Numbered from the stretch's first letter, positions 8,255 to 16,917 are shown. The stretch: 47,446 nt of DNA from an uncultured Anaerobiospirillum sp. (GCA_944390115.1 CALXOW010000021.1:1-47446), one strand, 5' to 3'. Translations and numbers: made by a program. Notes: a model not told the origin generated them from the sequence alone.

Positions 8255-9379
8255 ATGAGTGACTTTTCCTTTTCTAACGTGGCAATGCGTGCCTTTGCCG
8301 CTGCCGCCCCAAGCAACGTCATCAAATTTGATACCAGTGAGCGACGCGTGGCAAAATTTGTCAAGCAAATGGGTATTAAACAGGTACACATCTCAATCAC
8401 CGAGCAAACACCTCTCGACCTTGGTTATGTAGCTTTATCTCAAGCGCTAAAGCAAGTTAATTGGACACCACAAGATCTCGATTTGGTTATTTTTGATACT
8501 CAATCGCCAGATTTCATAGGTGGCGTTGGGAACTCTTCCTTACTGCATCACTATCTAAATCTACGTGAGGACTGTGCAGTCTTTGATCTTAGCGCAGGTT
8601 GCTCAGGATTTCCTTACTCGCTCACAGTTGCTTGCTCTATGCTGCAGGGGTCTCTTACGCTAAAACGCGTGGCGATTCTCAACGGTGATCTTCAATGGCA
8701 TGCATTTAACTCTCGTGAAGAGCTGCTGGCGCAATCGCAGTTTCTATTTGGCGAATGCACAGGAGCTATTTTGTTAGAAAAAGTTGAAACTGAAAAATGC
8801 GGCATTATCACCACCCATTTGTTTGCTGACGGTCATGGATACCAACATCTTTCACCCGGCCCAACGGCACGCGATTCATGGCACATTAATGCGACACACT
8901 TCATTATGCCTGATGGAGCTAAGATAGAGCACCATACAGGCCATCTTTTCAATTACATGAATGGTATAGCAATCCATGAGTTCTCAACCGGCAAGGTAGT
9001 TGACTGCATTAAGGAACAATATGGCAAGGCAATTCATGACTATGACTATTATGTTTTTCACCAAGCAAATATACAAATCCTAAAAGCCATCACCGACCGC
9101 CTTGAGCTCGACCCAAGTAAGGTTCTCATAAGCGTTGACCAGTACGGCAACACCTCAGCGGCGTCGGCGCTCACCACGATCTGTCATAACCTTCATGACT
9201 TAACACGCCCGGCACATATCTTCAATGCCAGCTTTGGTATCGGTCTATCGTGGGGCTTTAGTGACTTTGTGATTGAACCAGGCACAGTCAGCGATATTAT
9301 CTCAACTGATCATCACTTTACCGAGCACTGTCTCAAGCCAGTGTACGACGATCCATTAGCACAAGCTAATAACGCTTAG
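8255..9379 (+). CDS. 3-oxoacyl-ACP synthase III (KAS III)-like enzyme (3)
   Basis: 374 residues. Triad: Cys116 in 'LSAGCSGFP', His269 in 'VFHQAN' and Asn299 in 'YGNTSAAS'. It is the close tandem paralogue of the preceding gene and the last gene of the FkbM/ACP/KAS III group. GAGG lies 7 bases before the ATG. The 68-base gap to the previous gene is the largest in the run but contains no terminator. 'GCSGF' around the nucleophile is nearest to ordinary FabH ('GCAGF'), so this copy is the best candidate for true condensing activity. A hairpin at 9422-9461 follows. Confidence 0.85.
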   Translation: MSDFSFSNVAMRAFAAAAPSNVIKFDTSERRVAKFVKQMGIKQVHISITEQTPLDLGYVALSQALKQVNWTPQDLDLVIFDTQSPDFIGGVGNSSLLHHYLNLREDCAVFDLSAGCSGFPYSLTVACSMLQGSLTLKRVAILNGDLQWHAFNSREELLAQSQFLFGECTGAILLEKVETEKCGIITTHLFADGHGYQHLSPGPTARDSWHINATHFIMPDGAKIEHHTGHLFNYMNGIAIHEFSTGKVVDCIKEQYGKAIHDYDYYVFHQANIQILKAITDRLELDPSKVLISVDQYGNTSAASALTTICHNLHDLTRPAHIFNASFGIGLSWGFSDFVIEPGTVSDIISTDHHFTEHCLKPVYDDPLAQANNA

Positions 9380-9421
9380 TACCAGCAGATAAAGCTCAGC
9401 GCACTAAGCCCAAAAACAAAA

Positions 9422-9461
9422 GCGCTCAACACGAAATATAATAACTTTCAATGTTGAGCGC
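9422..9461 (-). terminator. Stem-loop between convergent genes
   Basis: GCGCTCAAC (9422-9430) pairs with GTTGAGCGC (9453-9461). On the minus strand the stem is followed by a T-rich run (complement of 9410-9421), so it can terminate the minus-strand gene that ends at 9486. On the plus strand it is followed only by CTTT and may act weakly for the KAS III operon. Confidence 0.65.
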
Positions 9462-9485
9462 CTTTATGCAGCAGCGAGCTGCATG

Positions 9486-10043
9486 TTAGATTAAACCCAA
9501 ATCGTGCTTTAAGTCTTTGATGGCAGCCTGTAAGGTAATGGAAAGAGCCTTAAGGTACTCAATACGCTCAGTAGTTGCAGTGGAGCCCTCGATCTGCATC
9601 GCATTCTTGAGCGAGGCTAAGTGTGCAAGAGCGCGTTTATAGCAGAAGATCTTGGCATGCTTGAGGCGATCGGCGCGGCGCTTCATGGCAAAGCGCAGAC
9701 CGAGGAAACCTAAAATCGCAATCGGAGCGGCCAGCACAAAGATACCGGTGGTGGCACTACCACCAACTAAAGCACCTGCTGCACTCAAACCACTGGCAAC
9801 ACCTGCGGCACTCACCCCCACTACAGTGCCACTTAAGTACAGCGCAGCAAAGGAAATGGCACTACCAGAGCCAAAACCTAAGGCAGTAGCCAGCACCTCT
9901 GGCATCGATGATTCACGAATGGTACGAGCTTGGTTACCAAGACCTTCATCGATCTCGGCTATCACGTGTTCTACTGTTTTGAGCGCATTGAGATTTTGGA
10001 ACAGCATATCTTTCTTGCGGGAGATATAAGTTGGACACTGCAT
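9486..10043 (-). CDS. Hypothetical membrane protein with glycine-rich hydrophobic core
   Basis: 185 residues; no family recognised. Residues about 1-45 are polar and helical. Residues about 48-118 form a long Gly/Ala/Ser-rich hydrophobic stretch that could span the membrane two or three times, with small-residue spacing typical of glycine-zipper packing. A basic loop ('FAMKRRADRLKHAK') and a C-terminal helical region follow. AGGAGG lies 8 bases before the ATG, so the start is well supported. It is transcribed against the KAS III operon and has its own terminator. A pore or channel role is possible from composition alone but not shown. Confidence 0.65.
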   Translation of the reverse strand: MQCPTYISRKKDMLFQNLNALKTVEHVIAEIDEGLGNQARTIRESSMPEVLATALGFGSGSAISFAALYLSGTVVGVSAAGVASGLSAAGALVGGSATTGIFVLAAPIAILGFLGLRFAMKRRADRLKHAKIFCYKRALAHLASLKNAMQIEGSTATTERIEYLKALSITLQAAIKDLKHDLGLI

Positions 10044-10262
10044 GCTGCTTTCCTCCTAGGCTGTAGCTTGGCCCATAAGCTACAGCATACCTCCCCGCAT
10101 ACTATAACCAAGGACTCAAGGATGAGATTCACTCAAGGCTTGTCAGCACGAAGGTCATCGGCTCTGCCTTGCGCTCAAAATAATTAACTATGACCAAAAT
10201 TTAACATCGACACGGGTCAGGTTCAAGAAAAATTGCGCTTTTTGCCTGATTTTCGCAACAAG

Positions 10263-10292
10263 TTGACACTCAAGCAGCCCCGAAGCTTTACT
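10263..10292 (+). promoter_or_regulatory. Candidate sigma70-type promoter for the GNAT gene
   Basis: A perfect TTGACA (10263-10268) is followed after 18 bases by TTTACT (10287-10292), four of six matches to TATAAT. The start codon of the PseH-like gene lies about 55 bases further on. No other gene lies between. Confidence 0.4.
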
Positions 10293-10346
10293 TGGACAGC
10301 AATGCTCCAAAGCTCGTGCCAATTTAGCCATTTTTAGGAATCAAGA

Positions 10347-10910
10347 ATGGAAGCAAATGCCACTCATCATATATTGGCTCGCAACTTCACGTTGCTGAGC
10401 GAAGATGAACTACTCATGATTTTAGAGCGGCGCAACCACCCAGAAGTGCGCAAATGGATGGCCCACACAGCGCCTATTACTCCCGCAGAGCATTTACGCT
10501 ATTGCGCCTCACTCAAAAACCGTCCTGAGCTCTTGCAACTTTTAGTAGAGTTTGATGGTCATCCTGCCTGTGTTCTCAGCTATAAAGCAACTAATAGCTC
10601 TTGGCATGAGCTAGCAGACATTGGCATTTATGCCTTCGATCCAGAACCATGTTCTAGTTCTATTTTGTCTAACCTTATTGGTTACCAAATAGTTGCTAAA
10701 CTAGGCATCAAAGTAAGTAACATCATGGTCAGAAATGAAAATGAAATGGCCATTTTTGCCAACCAGTACTACCACAGCTATCGTATAGTAGCCCAAGATG
10801 AGCACTACACCTATATGAAGAGTACCTTGACCGAGTCTGCATCATTCTACCTATCTCAAGCTGAGCACATGCTTACCAAGCTTCATGCCACCTTAGAGCT
10901 CAGGCTCTAA
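10347..10910 (+). CDS. GNAT-family N-acetyltransferase, PseH-like
   Basis: 187 residues. The N-terminal half follows the pattern of PseH, the UDP-4-amino-sugar N-acetyltransferase of pseudaminic acid synthesis: 'LLSEDELLMILERRNHPEVRKWM' has the same layout as PseH's opening with 'WRNHPDI', followed by the 'EHLRYCASL' helix. The usual GNAT acetyl-CoA loop (Q/R-x-x-G-x-G/A) is not clear, and 'PEPCSSSILSNLIG' occupies that region, so activity may be altered. AGGA lies 7 bases before the ATG. Its place downstream of ACP, KAS III-like and FkbM genes matches flagellin or surface-glycan loci where PseH-type enzymes occur. The other pseudaminic acid genes are not in the window. Confidence 0.6.
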   Translation: MEANATHHILARNFTLLSEDELLMILERRNHPEVRKWMAHTAPITPAEHLRYCASLKNRPELLQLLVEFDGHPACVLSYKATNSSWHELADIGIYAFDPEPCSSSILSNLIGYQIVAKLGIKVSNIMVRNENEMAIFANQYYHSYRIVAQDEHYTYMKSTLTESASFYLSQAEHMLTKLHATLELRL

Positions 10911-10914
10911 AACA

Positions 10915-10950
10915 ACGGAGGCATCTGAGCTTATGCCCAGATGCCTCCGT
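10915..10950 (-). terminator. Strong stem-loop, terminator of the NagE-type gene
   Basis: A 13-bp perfect stem (10915-10927 with 10938-10950) has a 10-base loop. On the minus strand it is followed by TTGTTTT, so it terminates the PTS gene ending at 10983. It may also stop plus-strand transcripts from the GNAT gene. Confidence 0.8.
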
Positions 10951-10982
10951 AAGTAATAAGTGGTTAAAGAATTTTTCTTATT

Positions 10983-12428
10983 TTAAAGCATCTTCTTTAA
11001 TTCGTCGACCACGAACTGAACTTGAGTGCCAACGATAATCTGAACCGAGGTCTCAGATGGGTGGAGTACACCACGAGCACCTGCGGACTTGATGATGTCA
11101 TCGTTGACCTTAGAACGGTCCTTAATCTCGCAGCGGATGCGGGTAATGCAGTTATCGCATACTGCAATATTGTCCTTGCCGCCTAAGCCCTCTAAGACCT
11201 TCTCAGCGTAAGCGACAAAAGCGGCGTCACCCTTGAGCTGGGTCTTAGGAGCAGCTTCATCGTCTTCACGACCAGGAGTCTTAAGGTCGAACTTAACGAT
11301 TACGGCACGGAATACGATGTAGAAGATAACTGCCGCAACAATGCCGACAATGCAAACCATCCATGGATTTTGTGCCAATGGCGTCTGCGAAGAGAAGAAT
11401 AAGTCAAGGAAACCAGCCGAGAAGGAGAAGCCTGCACGGATTGGCAGCATGACCGTAATGGCAGCAGTAACACCGCACATAGCAGCGTACAGGACATAAA
11501 GGCCTGGAGCCAAGAACATGAACGAGAACTCTAATGGCTCGGTTACGCCGGTGAAGAAGGAGCAGAATGCAGCCGAAGCAAAGAGACCTAAAACAGCCTT
11601 ACGACGCGTTGGCTTAGCGCAGTGGTACATAGCTAAGGCGATAGCTGGTACACAGAACATCATGACAGGGAAGAAACCTACCATGTACTGACCAGTTACA
11701 CCGTACTCGCCCTGGCCCGACCAGAACTTGGTTAAGTCAGAGATACCTGCAACGTCAAACCAGAATACAGCGTTTAACGCGTGGTGCATGCCAATTGGGA
11801 TTAAGAGGCGGTTTAAGAAGGTGTAGATACCGGCACCAACTGCACCAATCGAGATGATCGACTCGCCAACTGCAACCAGAGCGTTGTAAACAAGAGGCCA
11901 AACAAAGAACAAGATGGCCGATAAGACGATAGCAACTAAAGCGGTAATAATGGCAACACAACGCTTGCCGGAGAAGAAGGCTAAGAAGTCTGGCAGCTTA
12001 GTGGTGCTGAAGCGGTTATAGCAGGTTGCGCCAATCACACCGCACAGGATACCAATGAACTGGTTGTTGATCTTGCCGTAAGAAGGATCAACGTCGCCAC
12101 CAGTCAAGACGCCAACGAAGCCTGGACCTAACAGAGTCTGGACAACAAACCATGCCACGATACCTGCTAAGGCCGGGGTACCCTCTTGCTCTTTAGCCAT
12201 ACCCACAGCAACACCGATAGCGAAGAGCACCGACATGTTGTTAATAATGGCACCGCCTGCCTGAACGAAGAAAGTACCAAGCAGTAAGGCAAAAGATTGA
12301 TCGGCTTCACCACCTTGCATCGTGGTTGGTGCAAGCAGATAACCTAAACCCATAAGAATGCCTGCCACAGGCAAGCATGCGACTGGCAGCATTAAGGACT
12401 TACCAAGTCGCTGGAGATATTTCATCAT
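10983..12428 (-). CDS. nagE: PTS EIICB transporter, N-acetylglucosamine (NagE) type
   Basis: 481 residues. An N-terminal EIIC membrane domain is followed by a cytoplasmic EIIB domain, without a fused EIIA. EIIC markers match NagE better than PtsG: 'RLGKSLMLPVACLPVAGIL', 'KLPDFLAFFSGKR', 'LNRLLIPIGMHHALN', 'TGVTEPLEFSFMFLAP' and the linker 'LKTPGRED'. The EIIB phospho-cysteine is in 'CDNCITRIRCEIKD'. It should import and phosphorylate N-acetylglucosamine or a related hexose using a separate EIIA. I chose the ATG pair at 12425-12428; a longer frame to 12491 adds 21 residues that do not resemble the family. A strong terminator follows. Glucose or another amino sugar remains possible. Confidence 0.82.
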   Translation of the reverse strand: MMKYLQRLGKSLMLPVACLPVAGILMGLGYLLAPTTMQGGEADQSFALLLGTFFVQAGGAIINNMSVLFAIGVAVGMAKEQEGTPALAGIVAWFVVQTLLGPGFVGVLTGGDVDPSYGKINNQFIGILCGVIGATCYNRFSTTKLPDFLAFFSGKRCVAIITALVAIVLSAILFFVWPLVYNALVAVGESIISIGAVGAGIYTFLNRLLIPIGMHHALNAVFWFDVAGISDLTKFWSGQGEYGVTGQYMVGFFPVMMFCVPAIALAMYHCAKPTRRKAVLGLFASAAFCSFFTGVTEPLEFSFMFLAPGLYVLYAAMCGVTAAITVMLPIRAGFSFSAGFLDLFFSSQTPLAQNPWMVCIVGIVAAVIFYIVFRAVIVKFDLKTPGREDDEAAPKTQLKGDAAFVAYAEKVLEGLGGKDNIAVCDNCITRIRCEIKDRSKVNDDIIKSAGARGVLHPSETSVQIIVGTQVQFVVDELKKML

Positions 12429-13195
12429 AACGACGTAACCCCAACTGTGAAGTTGACAGACATAAGGCCCAACCTCGCTACGGCACCACACCGCAGTTCT
12501 TACCTACCTAGCAAAGTGCTCAACAGAGCCTTTGTCGTAAAGCGCTAATCCCCATTTGTAGGTGAAAATTTGTCACATTTAACCCCCACAAAAAGGCCTC
12601 GCATCCCAGCGGGATGTGAGGAATTTGAAGTAAGAATTAAGCCTTGATCTTGCACTCTGTATTAGGCTTGAAGCTACGAGCTTCTCCATCATCGCAGCGC
12701 TGCAACTAAGCTTATTTCCCAGTGAAATCAGTCAGTTGCCAGCCTGACACAGGCTACGGCTGTGATTATCCCTTAGAGCTCCACTCAAGGCAAAAGGACA
12801 AGCGTCAAACTGTGCTCAAACGCACAATTGAGTTTGCCAAAACGCGCGCACACGCACGGCTTGCGTACGCATTAAGAAGTCCCAGCTGTTGGCTTTGCCT
12901 CCAGCACCCAAACAGACTGATGATAAGTCACTACAAAAGCACAAAAAGCACAACGCACGCTACCAGCCTAGACGACATGTGATTAACGCTCAATTAAATT
13001 TCGTGCACTCTTCCATCAAGCGCAACTTTCGCAAAGTAAACAATTACAATCAACTTGCGCAATATTGTCTGTTTTCAGGCAAATGTTACAAATTTTCATG
13101 GACATGCGCCTTGTCAGACGAGCAGTAGGCCTATAACCTTAGATCTTGCCGAGCAGCTATCGCTGCCCTCCTCATTCTCAGATCGAGGGCTCACC
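12429..13195. other. Intergenic region between divergent genes; no complete gene
   Basis: At 12561-12580 lies a CRP-like pair of half-sites (TGTGA...TCAC on the minus strand), but with 7 rather than 6 bases between them, so it is only a weak candidate for catabolite control of the PTS gene. Near 12637-12700 a minus-strand frame reads a short tail ending F-K-P-N-T-E-C-K-I-K-A before a TAA, followed by a terminator. It looks like the end of a lost gene; I do not recognise it. The rest holds only short unsupported frames. Confidence 0.4.
12597..12621 (-). terminator. Terminator-like hairpin without an intact upstream gene
   Basis: CCTCGCATCCC pairs with GGGATGTGAGG (one G-T pair, loop AGC). On the minus strand it is followed by CCTTTTTGTG, a fair T-tract. 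The only minus-strand coding-like sequence before it is the short remnant at about 12637-12700. Confidence 0.6.
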
Positions 13196-14155
13196 ATGTA
13201 CAGAAAAGACATCATTTCCGCGCCCGCAACACAAACCTACAGCTCTAAAACAGTAACCTTCAAGGAAATCGCTCCTAGTACCCAAAAGGGTATCAGCTTT
13301 AGCCCAGAAATCTGCGCTCAGCTCAAGGAACTGGGCTTAACCTTGGATAGCAGCGTCGACTTTGACAGCAATGGCTTGCTCTTTGAGCCGGGGGTATATT
13401 TGTGTGAGGGCTGCTCCTTAGATCGCCCATGCATCGGAGCCTATTCCTACTCAAGCATCAATAGCTCGCTCACCACGGTCAAAGTAGGCCGTTTTTGCTC
13501 AATTGGCCATGGGGTTGAGTTTGGCCTATACGAGCACCCGCTGCATCATGTGACCACCTCTCCTGCTTTGAGCCGCAATATCTTCTTTATGGAGCGTTCG
13601 GGCGCAATTCCGTTTAGTCCCTCACAACTGCGACCAGACGGCCTTGAAACCAATGTCGTGACCCTAGGCCATGATGTCTGGGTCGGCGGCCATTGCCTTT
13701 TCCCAAAGGATGTCACCATCGGCCACGGCGCAGTGATTGGCGCAGGTTCGGTCATTACTCATGATGTGCCTCCTTATGCCATTGTGGCAGGTGCTGGAGG
13801 CGGCACCAACAGCCATGGCATCATTAGGGGCTATCGCTTCTCTGACGAGGTCATCTCAGACTTACTCGAATTGTCGTGGTGGGACTATGACTTGCCTAAG
13901 ATGGTTGCCTCAGGCATTAAGGTCCCTACCACCGACATCAATGGCTTTCTCTCCTTCATGAAGAATGAAGAGCGCGAACATCTCATTCCATTGCCCGCGA
14001 CTTGGTACTACCTTAACGCCATCGATAGCCACACCGTCGAAGTCTATCGCGTCGATCCTGAGCAAACGTTCCTAGGAAACGCCATCAGTCCGGCGCGCCT
14101 TGCTATCATCAATGACCCAGAATTTGGCGCCGCCCCAATCAAACTTAAGCGATAA
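13196..14155 (+). CDS. CatB/XAT-type hexapeptide-repeat acetyltransferase
   Basis: 319 residues of the left-handed beta-helix xenobiotic/sugar acetyltransferase family. Hexapeptide-like turns run from 'EPGVYLCEGCSLDRPCIGAY' to 'GHDVWVGGHCLFPKDVTIG' and 'GAVIGAGSVITHDVPPYAIV'. The catalytic histidine of the family is probably in 'EHPLHHVTT'. The C-terminal part ('RFSDEVISDLLELSWWDYDL') matches the helical cap of CatB/VatD-like proteins. Such enzymes transfer acetyl (sometimes other acyl) groups from CoA to sugars or small molecules. The start at 13196 has GAGGG 6 bases upstream; the frame extends to 13055 but without support. It overlaps the convergent SDR gene by 11 bases. Degraded relatives of its C-terminus lie at 15.1-15.5 kb. 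Confidence 0.85.
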   Translation: MYRKDIISAPATQTYSSKTVTFKEIAPSTQKGISFSPEICAQLKELGLTLDSSVDFDSNGLLFEPGVYLCEGCSLDRPCIGAYSYSSINSSLTTVKVGRFCSIGHGVEFGLYEHPLHHVTTSPALSRNIFFMERSGAIPFSPSQLRPDGLETNVVTLGHDVWVGGHCLFPKDVTIGHGAVIGAGSVITHDVPPYAIVAGAGGGTNSHGIIRGYRFSDEVISDLLELSWWDYDLPKMVASGIKVPTTDINGFLSFMKNEEREHLIPLPATWYYLNAIDSHTVEVYRVDPEQTFLGNAISPARLAIINDPEFGAAPIKLKR

Positions 14156-14954
14156 CGCCATTGTCCAAGATTACGCTCTTGCCACTAACATACTTGTTCT
14201 CAAGAAGCTTGAAGATCTCTTGTACCACTACAGTCATAGGGATAAGAGGAGCACTCAACCCTTGACTTTGCATAAAGGAGTAATCTGCCATAGGAGTATC
14301 AATAAGGTTTGGAGCTAACGTGTTAATGCGCACCATGAGTCCAGCCTGAGCTTGTGCTTTTGCGCGTGCCTGCTCCTTTTGCTCTTCACCTTCTAGTGCT
14401 TCTACCGCAGTAAGCTGCCCCTCAGAAAGAGGCAAATATTTGCGGGACGGGGTGTTGAGCTGCTTATTGACTAAACGCACATAATAATCAATAGAGGCCT
14501 TAGCCATGCTATAAGCACCTGTGATGCAATACAAGCCTGGAGCAGATATAGAAGATAAGGCCACCATAGAGAGTTCTTGCTCAGGCTTACGCAAGCGCAG
14601 CAACGCCCGTACAATCTCTGTTAGCGCGAAGACATGAGTCTCAAACATCTTAAGCATGACATCATGACCGGTGCTGGTGACCTTTTGCCTCAAAGAAATA
14701 CCTGCACTGTGGATAAAACGATCAATCGAGTACGGTTTAAGCTCATCCATGCAAAACTTGTAGAGCTGATCGTTGCACGACAGGTCATAGTGCAAAGGCA
14801 CAACACGCCCTGCCTCAATCTCTGCGCCAAACTTGTCACGAGCCTTATCGAGATTGCGGCATATCGCCACAACTCGATCACCTTGGGCTAAACATTGGCG
14901 AGCACAGGCCTCACCAATTCCCGAGGTGGCCCCAGTAATTAAAACGGTCTTCAT
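14145..14954 (-). CDS. Short-chain dehydrogenase/reductase (SDR)
   Basis: 269 residues with the classical SDR pattern: the Rossmann glycine motif 'TGATSGIG' near residues 7-14, 'HSAG' in place of NNAG, a catalytic Ser in 'ALSSISAPG', and Tyr/Lys in 'YSMAK'. The region 'TLAPNLIDTPMAD' matches the loop after beta-6. An insertion rich in Lys/Gln/Ala ('EEQKEQARAKAQAQ') is unusual. The ATG at 14954 has AGGAG 5 bases upstream; a TTG two codons earlier is less likely. Substrate unknown. It converges with the acetyltransferase gene and overlaps its last 11 bases, so there is no room for a terminator between them. Confidence 0.87.
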   Translation of the reverse strand: MKTVLITGATSGIGEACARQCLAQGDRVVAICRNLDKARDKFGAEIEAGRVVPLHYDLSCNDQLYKFCMDELKPYSIDRFIHSAGISLRQKVTSTGHDVMLKMFETHVFALTEIVRALLRLRKPEQELSMVALSSISAPGLYCITGAYSMAKASIDYYVRLVNKQLNTPSRKYLPLSEGQLTAVEALEGEEQKEQARAKAQAQAGLMVRINTLAPNLIDTPMADYSFMQSQGLSAPLIPMTVVVQEIFKLLENKYVSGKSVILDNGVIA

Positions 14955-15924
14955 AATCAACTCCTAATTCAAGATGATCTTACTGTTGACCATTTTAATC
15001 GATAGTACTATCTCTCGATGCCAAGTTCACCGCAATTTATCAGGATTAGCTGCTTTGATTTCGTAGCAGCAGGTGGCAGCTTTGGTCTATCCTCCAATAA
15101 ATTGTCATAAGTCGCTGCCCAAGCACTAAAGCACTACTGCAACTTTAAGGATTTCATCGCCTTCATGAATAATGACGCATATTTGGCACCAGAGCTAACG
15201 AATTAAGTAAAACCCCTTATTTTCGCGGTTTTACCACATGCATCCATGTGTTGGAGGTTATGCTTTAGTGGGCAGTACACCGCCATGACGCATCAAGATT
15301 GGCTTGTAATGGCCATTTCTAGAAAATCGATTTTCTTGGTGCCAAATGTGCGTAATGAAGAACGCGAGCACCTCATTGCCTTGCCCGCGACTGGGTTAAC
15401 GCTCGCGATAACCACACAGTCGAAGTCTATCGCGTTGCTCCCGAGCAATCCTTTATGGGCATCCAGCCCAGCTCGCTCTTATTGACGATCCAATCGTAGG
15501 ATCAGGACGGGTCATCACGGGCTGATTAATGGCTCTGGTGCTAACGATTTGATGGATCTTGCGTTCACGATGAGCGATTTTTTTGCCCTGATTTGATGCA
15601 TTAGCCGTAACTTTTTTGGGAAAAGGCCTTGCGGTGCATCAATTAGGGGCACATCCGTGCACTCTGATTTTAGCTATCTACAATGGCTCCAAGCGCAAGC
15701 ACTAAGGCTTAAGCCTCATTTTGGATCCTAGTTTTGTCTCTTATTTCGTGATCCAGCTTGGCGCAATTTATTTGTTTCTTGGTTCATAGGAAATGGCGTC
15801 GGCCCCTGCCCGGCACGCTCTTGCTATTTCCTTTTTTGTTTTTGTCAGTCAGAAGAAGCAGTTGCCTGGAAGCCGGTATCGGCTCGCCCTTAGTTGTTGT
15901 GCGGCGTCAGGCACTGGAGGCCCT
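14955..15924. other. Intergenic region with decayed acetyltransferase pieces
   Basis: Nearly 1 kb without an intact gene. It contains the fragments described at 15130-15515. The remainder (15516-15924) has short frames only; an in-frame extension of the transporter gene back to 15793 lacks an SD and is unlike the family. Confidence 0.5.
15130..15515 (+). pseudogene. Fragments of hexapeptide acetyltransferase genes
   Basis: Around 15347-15480 the DNA closely matches the 3' part of the acetyltransferase at 13196-14155: both encode 'NEEREHLI' then 'LPAT', and 'VEVYRV' can be read in shifted frames. Around 15133-15200 another frame reads 'FKDFIAFMNNDAYLAPELTN', resembling the C-terminal helix of the same family. 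About 15495-15520 reads 'GSGRVIT', like a hexapeptide turn. The pieces are out of frame and out of order. This is a broken duplicate or duplicates. Confidence 0.55.
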
Positions 15925-16917
15925 ATGCAGACATTAGCTAAATTGAGTGCGTTCTTTGGTAAAACCTTTGCGCTCTGGGTCATTGTTGCCGCTGTGATTG
16001 CGTTCTTTGCCCCAGACGCATTCAAGTTTCTTGCTCCTTACATCAGCATCCTGCTGGGCATCGTGATGTTCGGCATGGGCTTGACCTTAAAGGCTAAGGA
16101 CTTCTCCGAGGTGGTCAAGCGTCCTTTTGATGTCTTAATCGGCATCTTAGGCCAGTTCGTCATTATGCCGCTTTTAGCTTACGGCCTGTGCGTAGTCTTG
16201 AGCCTGCCTTCGGAGATTGCCGTGGGCGTGATCTTGGTCGGCTGCTGCCCTGGTGGCACCGCCTCCAACGTTATGACCTTCTTAGGTCGAGGTGATGTAC
16301 CGCTGTCAGTCACCATCTCGGCCTGCACCACGGTCATGGCCCCAATCGTCACCCCAGCCTTGATTTACCTCTTTGCCCAGCAATGGGTTGAGGTTGATCC
16401 ACTGTCGATGTTCCTCTCGATCATCAATATCGTGATCCTGCCAATTGTCGCTGGTGTGATCGTCAACGCCCTCTTTGGTAAGCACTTAGCGGTAGCCGTT
16501 TCGGCTCTGCCTTTAATCTCGGTCTTTGCCATTATCGCTATTGTGGTCGCCGTTGTTGCCGTAAGCCGCGACCAAATCGCCAAGACCGGTCTCTTGATCT
16601 TCGCTGTGGTCATTTTGCACAACTGCTTAGGCTTGGCCTTAGGCTACTTACTTGCCAAGCTGTTCCGCATGAACCTCAAGAAGCGCAAGGCTCTCTCGAT
16701 CGAGGTTGGCATGCAGAACTCGGGTTTAGGTGTAGCCTTAGCTATGGCTCACTTTGACCCATTATCGGCCGTACCTTCAGCGATCTTCTCGGTTTGGCAC
16801 AATATCTCGGGCCCAATCCTCGCCACTATCTTCGCCAATATGAAGGACGAAGAGGATTTAGCGCAGGAGCAGGCCGCCCAAGCTGCGCTCCAGCCCGCAA
16901 CGGCCAAGCGTGTCTAA
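15925..16917 (+). CDS. Bile acid:sodium symporter (BASS) family transporter, PanS/YocS-like
   Basis: 330 residues and about ten membrane segments of the BASS family (PF01758). Family landmarks include 'LLGIVMFGMGLTL', 'VGCCPGGTASNVMTFLGRGDVPLSV' and 'EVGMQNSGLGVALA'. Characterised bacterial relatives (PanS in Salmonella) take up ketopantoate; others move organic anions with sodium. The ATG at 15925 follows GGAGG by 4 bases. The gene lies upstream of ilvE and ilvD but 600 bases away, so common function (branched-chain 2-oxo acids or ketopantoate) is only suggested. The short C-terminal tail is Ala/Gln-rich and cytoplasmic. Confidence 0.85.
   Translation: MQTLAKLSAFFGKTFALWVIVAAVIAFFAPDAFKFLAPYISILLGIVMFGMGLTLKAKDFSEVVKRPFDVLIGILGQFVIMPLLAYGLCVVLSLPSEIAVGVILVGCCPGGTASNVMTFLGRGDVPLSVTISACTTVMAPIVTPALIYLFAQQWVEVDPLSMFLSIINIVILPIVAGVIVNALFGKHLAVAVSALPLISVFAIIAIVVAVVAVSRDQIAKTGLLIFAVVILHNCLGLALGYLLAKLFRMNLKKRKALSIEVGMQNSGLGVALAMAHFDPLSAVPSAIFSVWHNISGPILATIFANMKDEEDLAQEQAAQAALQPATAKRV

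Noticed and set aside
12561-12580. CRP site upstream of the NagE-type gene
   Set aside because: Half-sites are separated by 7 rather than 6 bases, so it is not called as a regulatory site.
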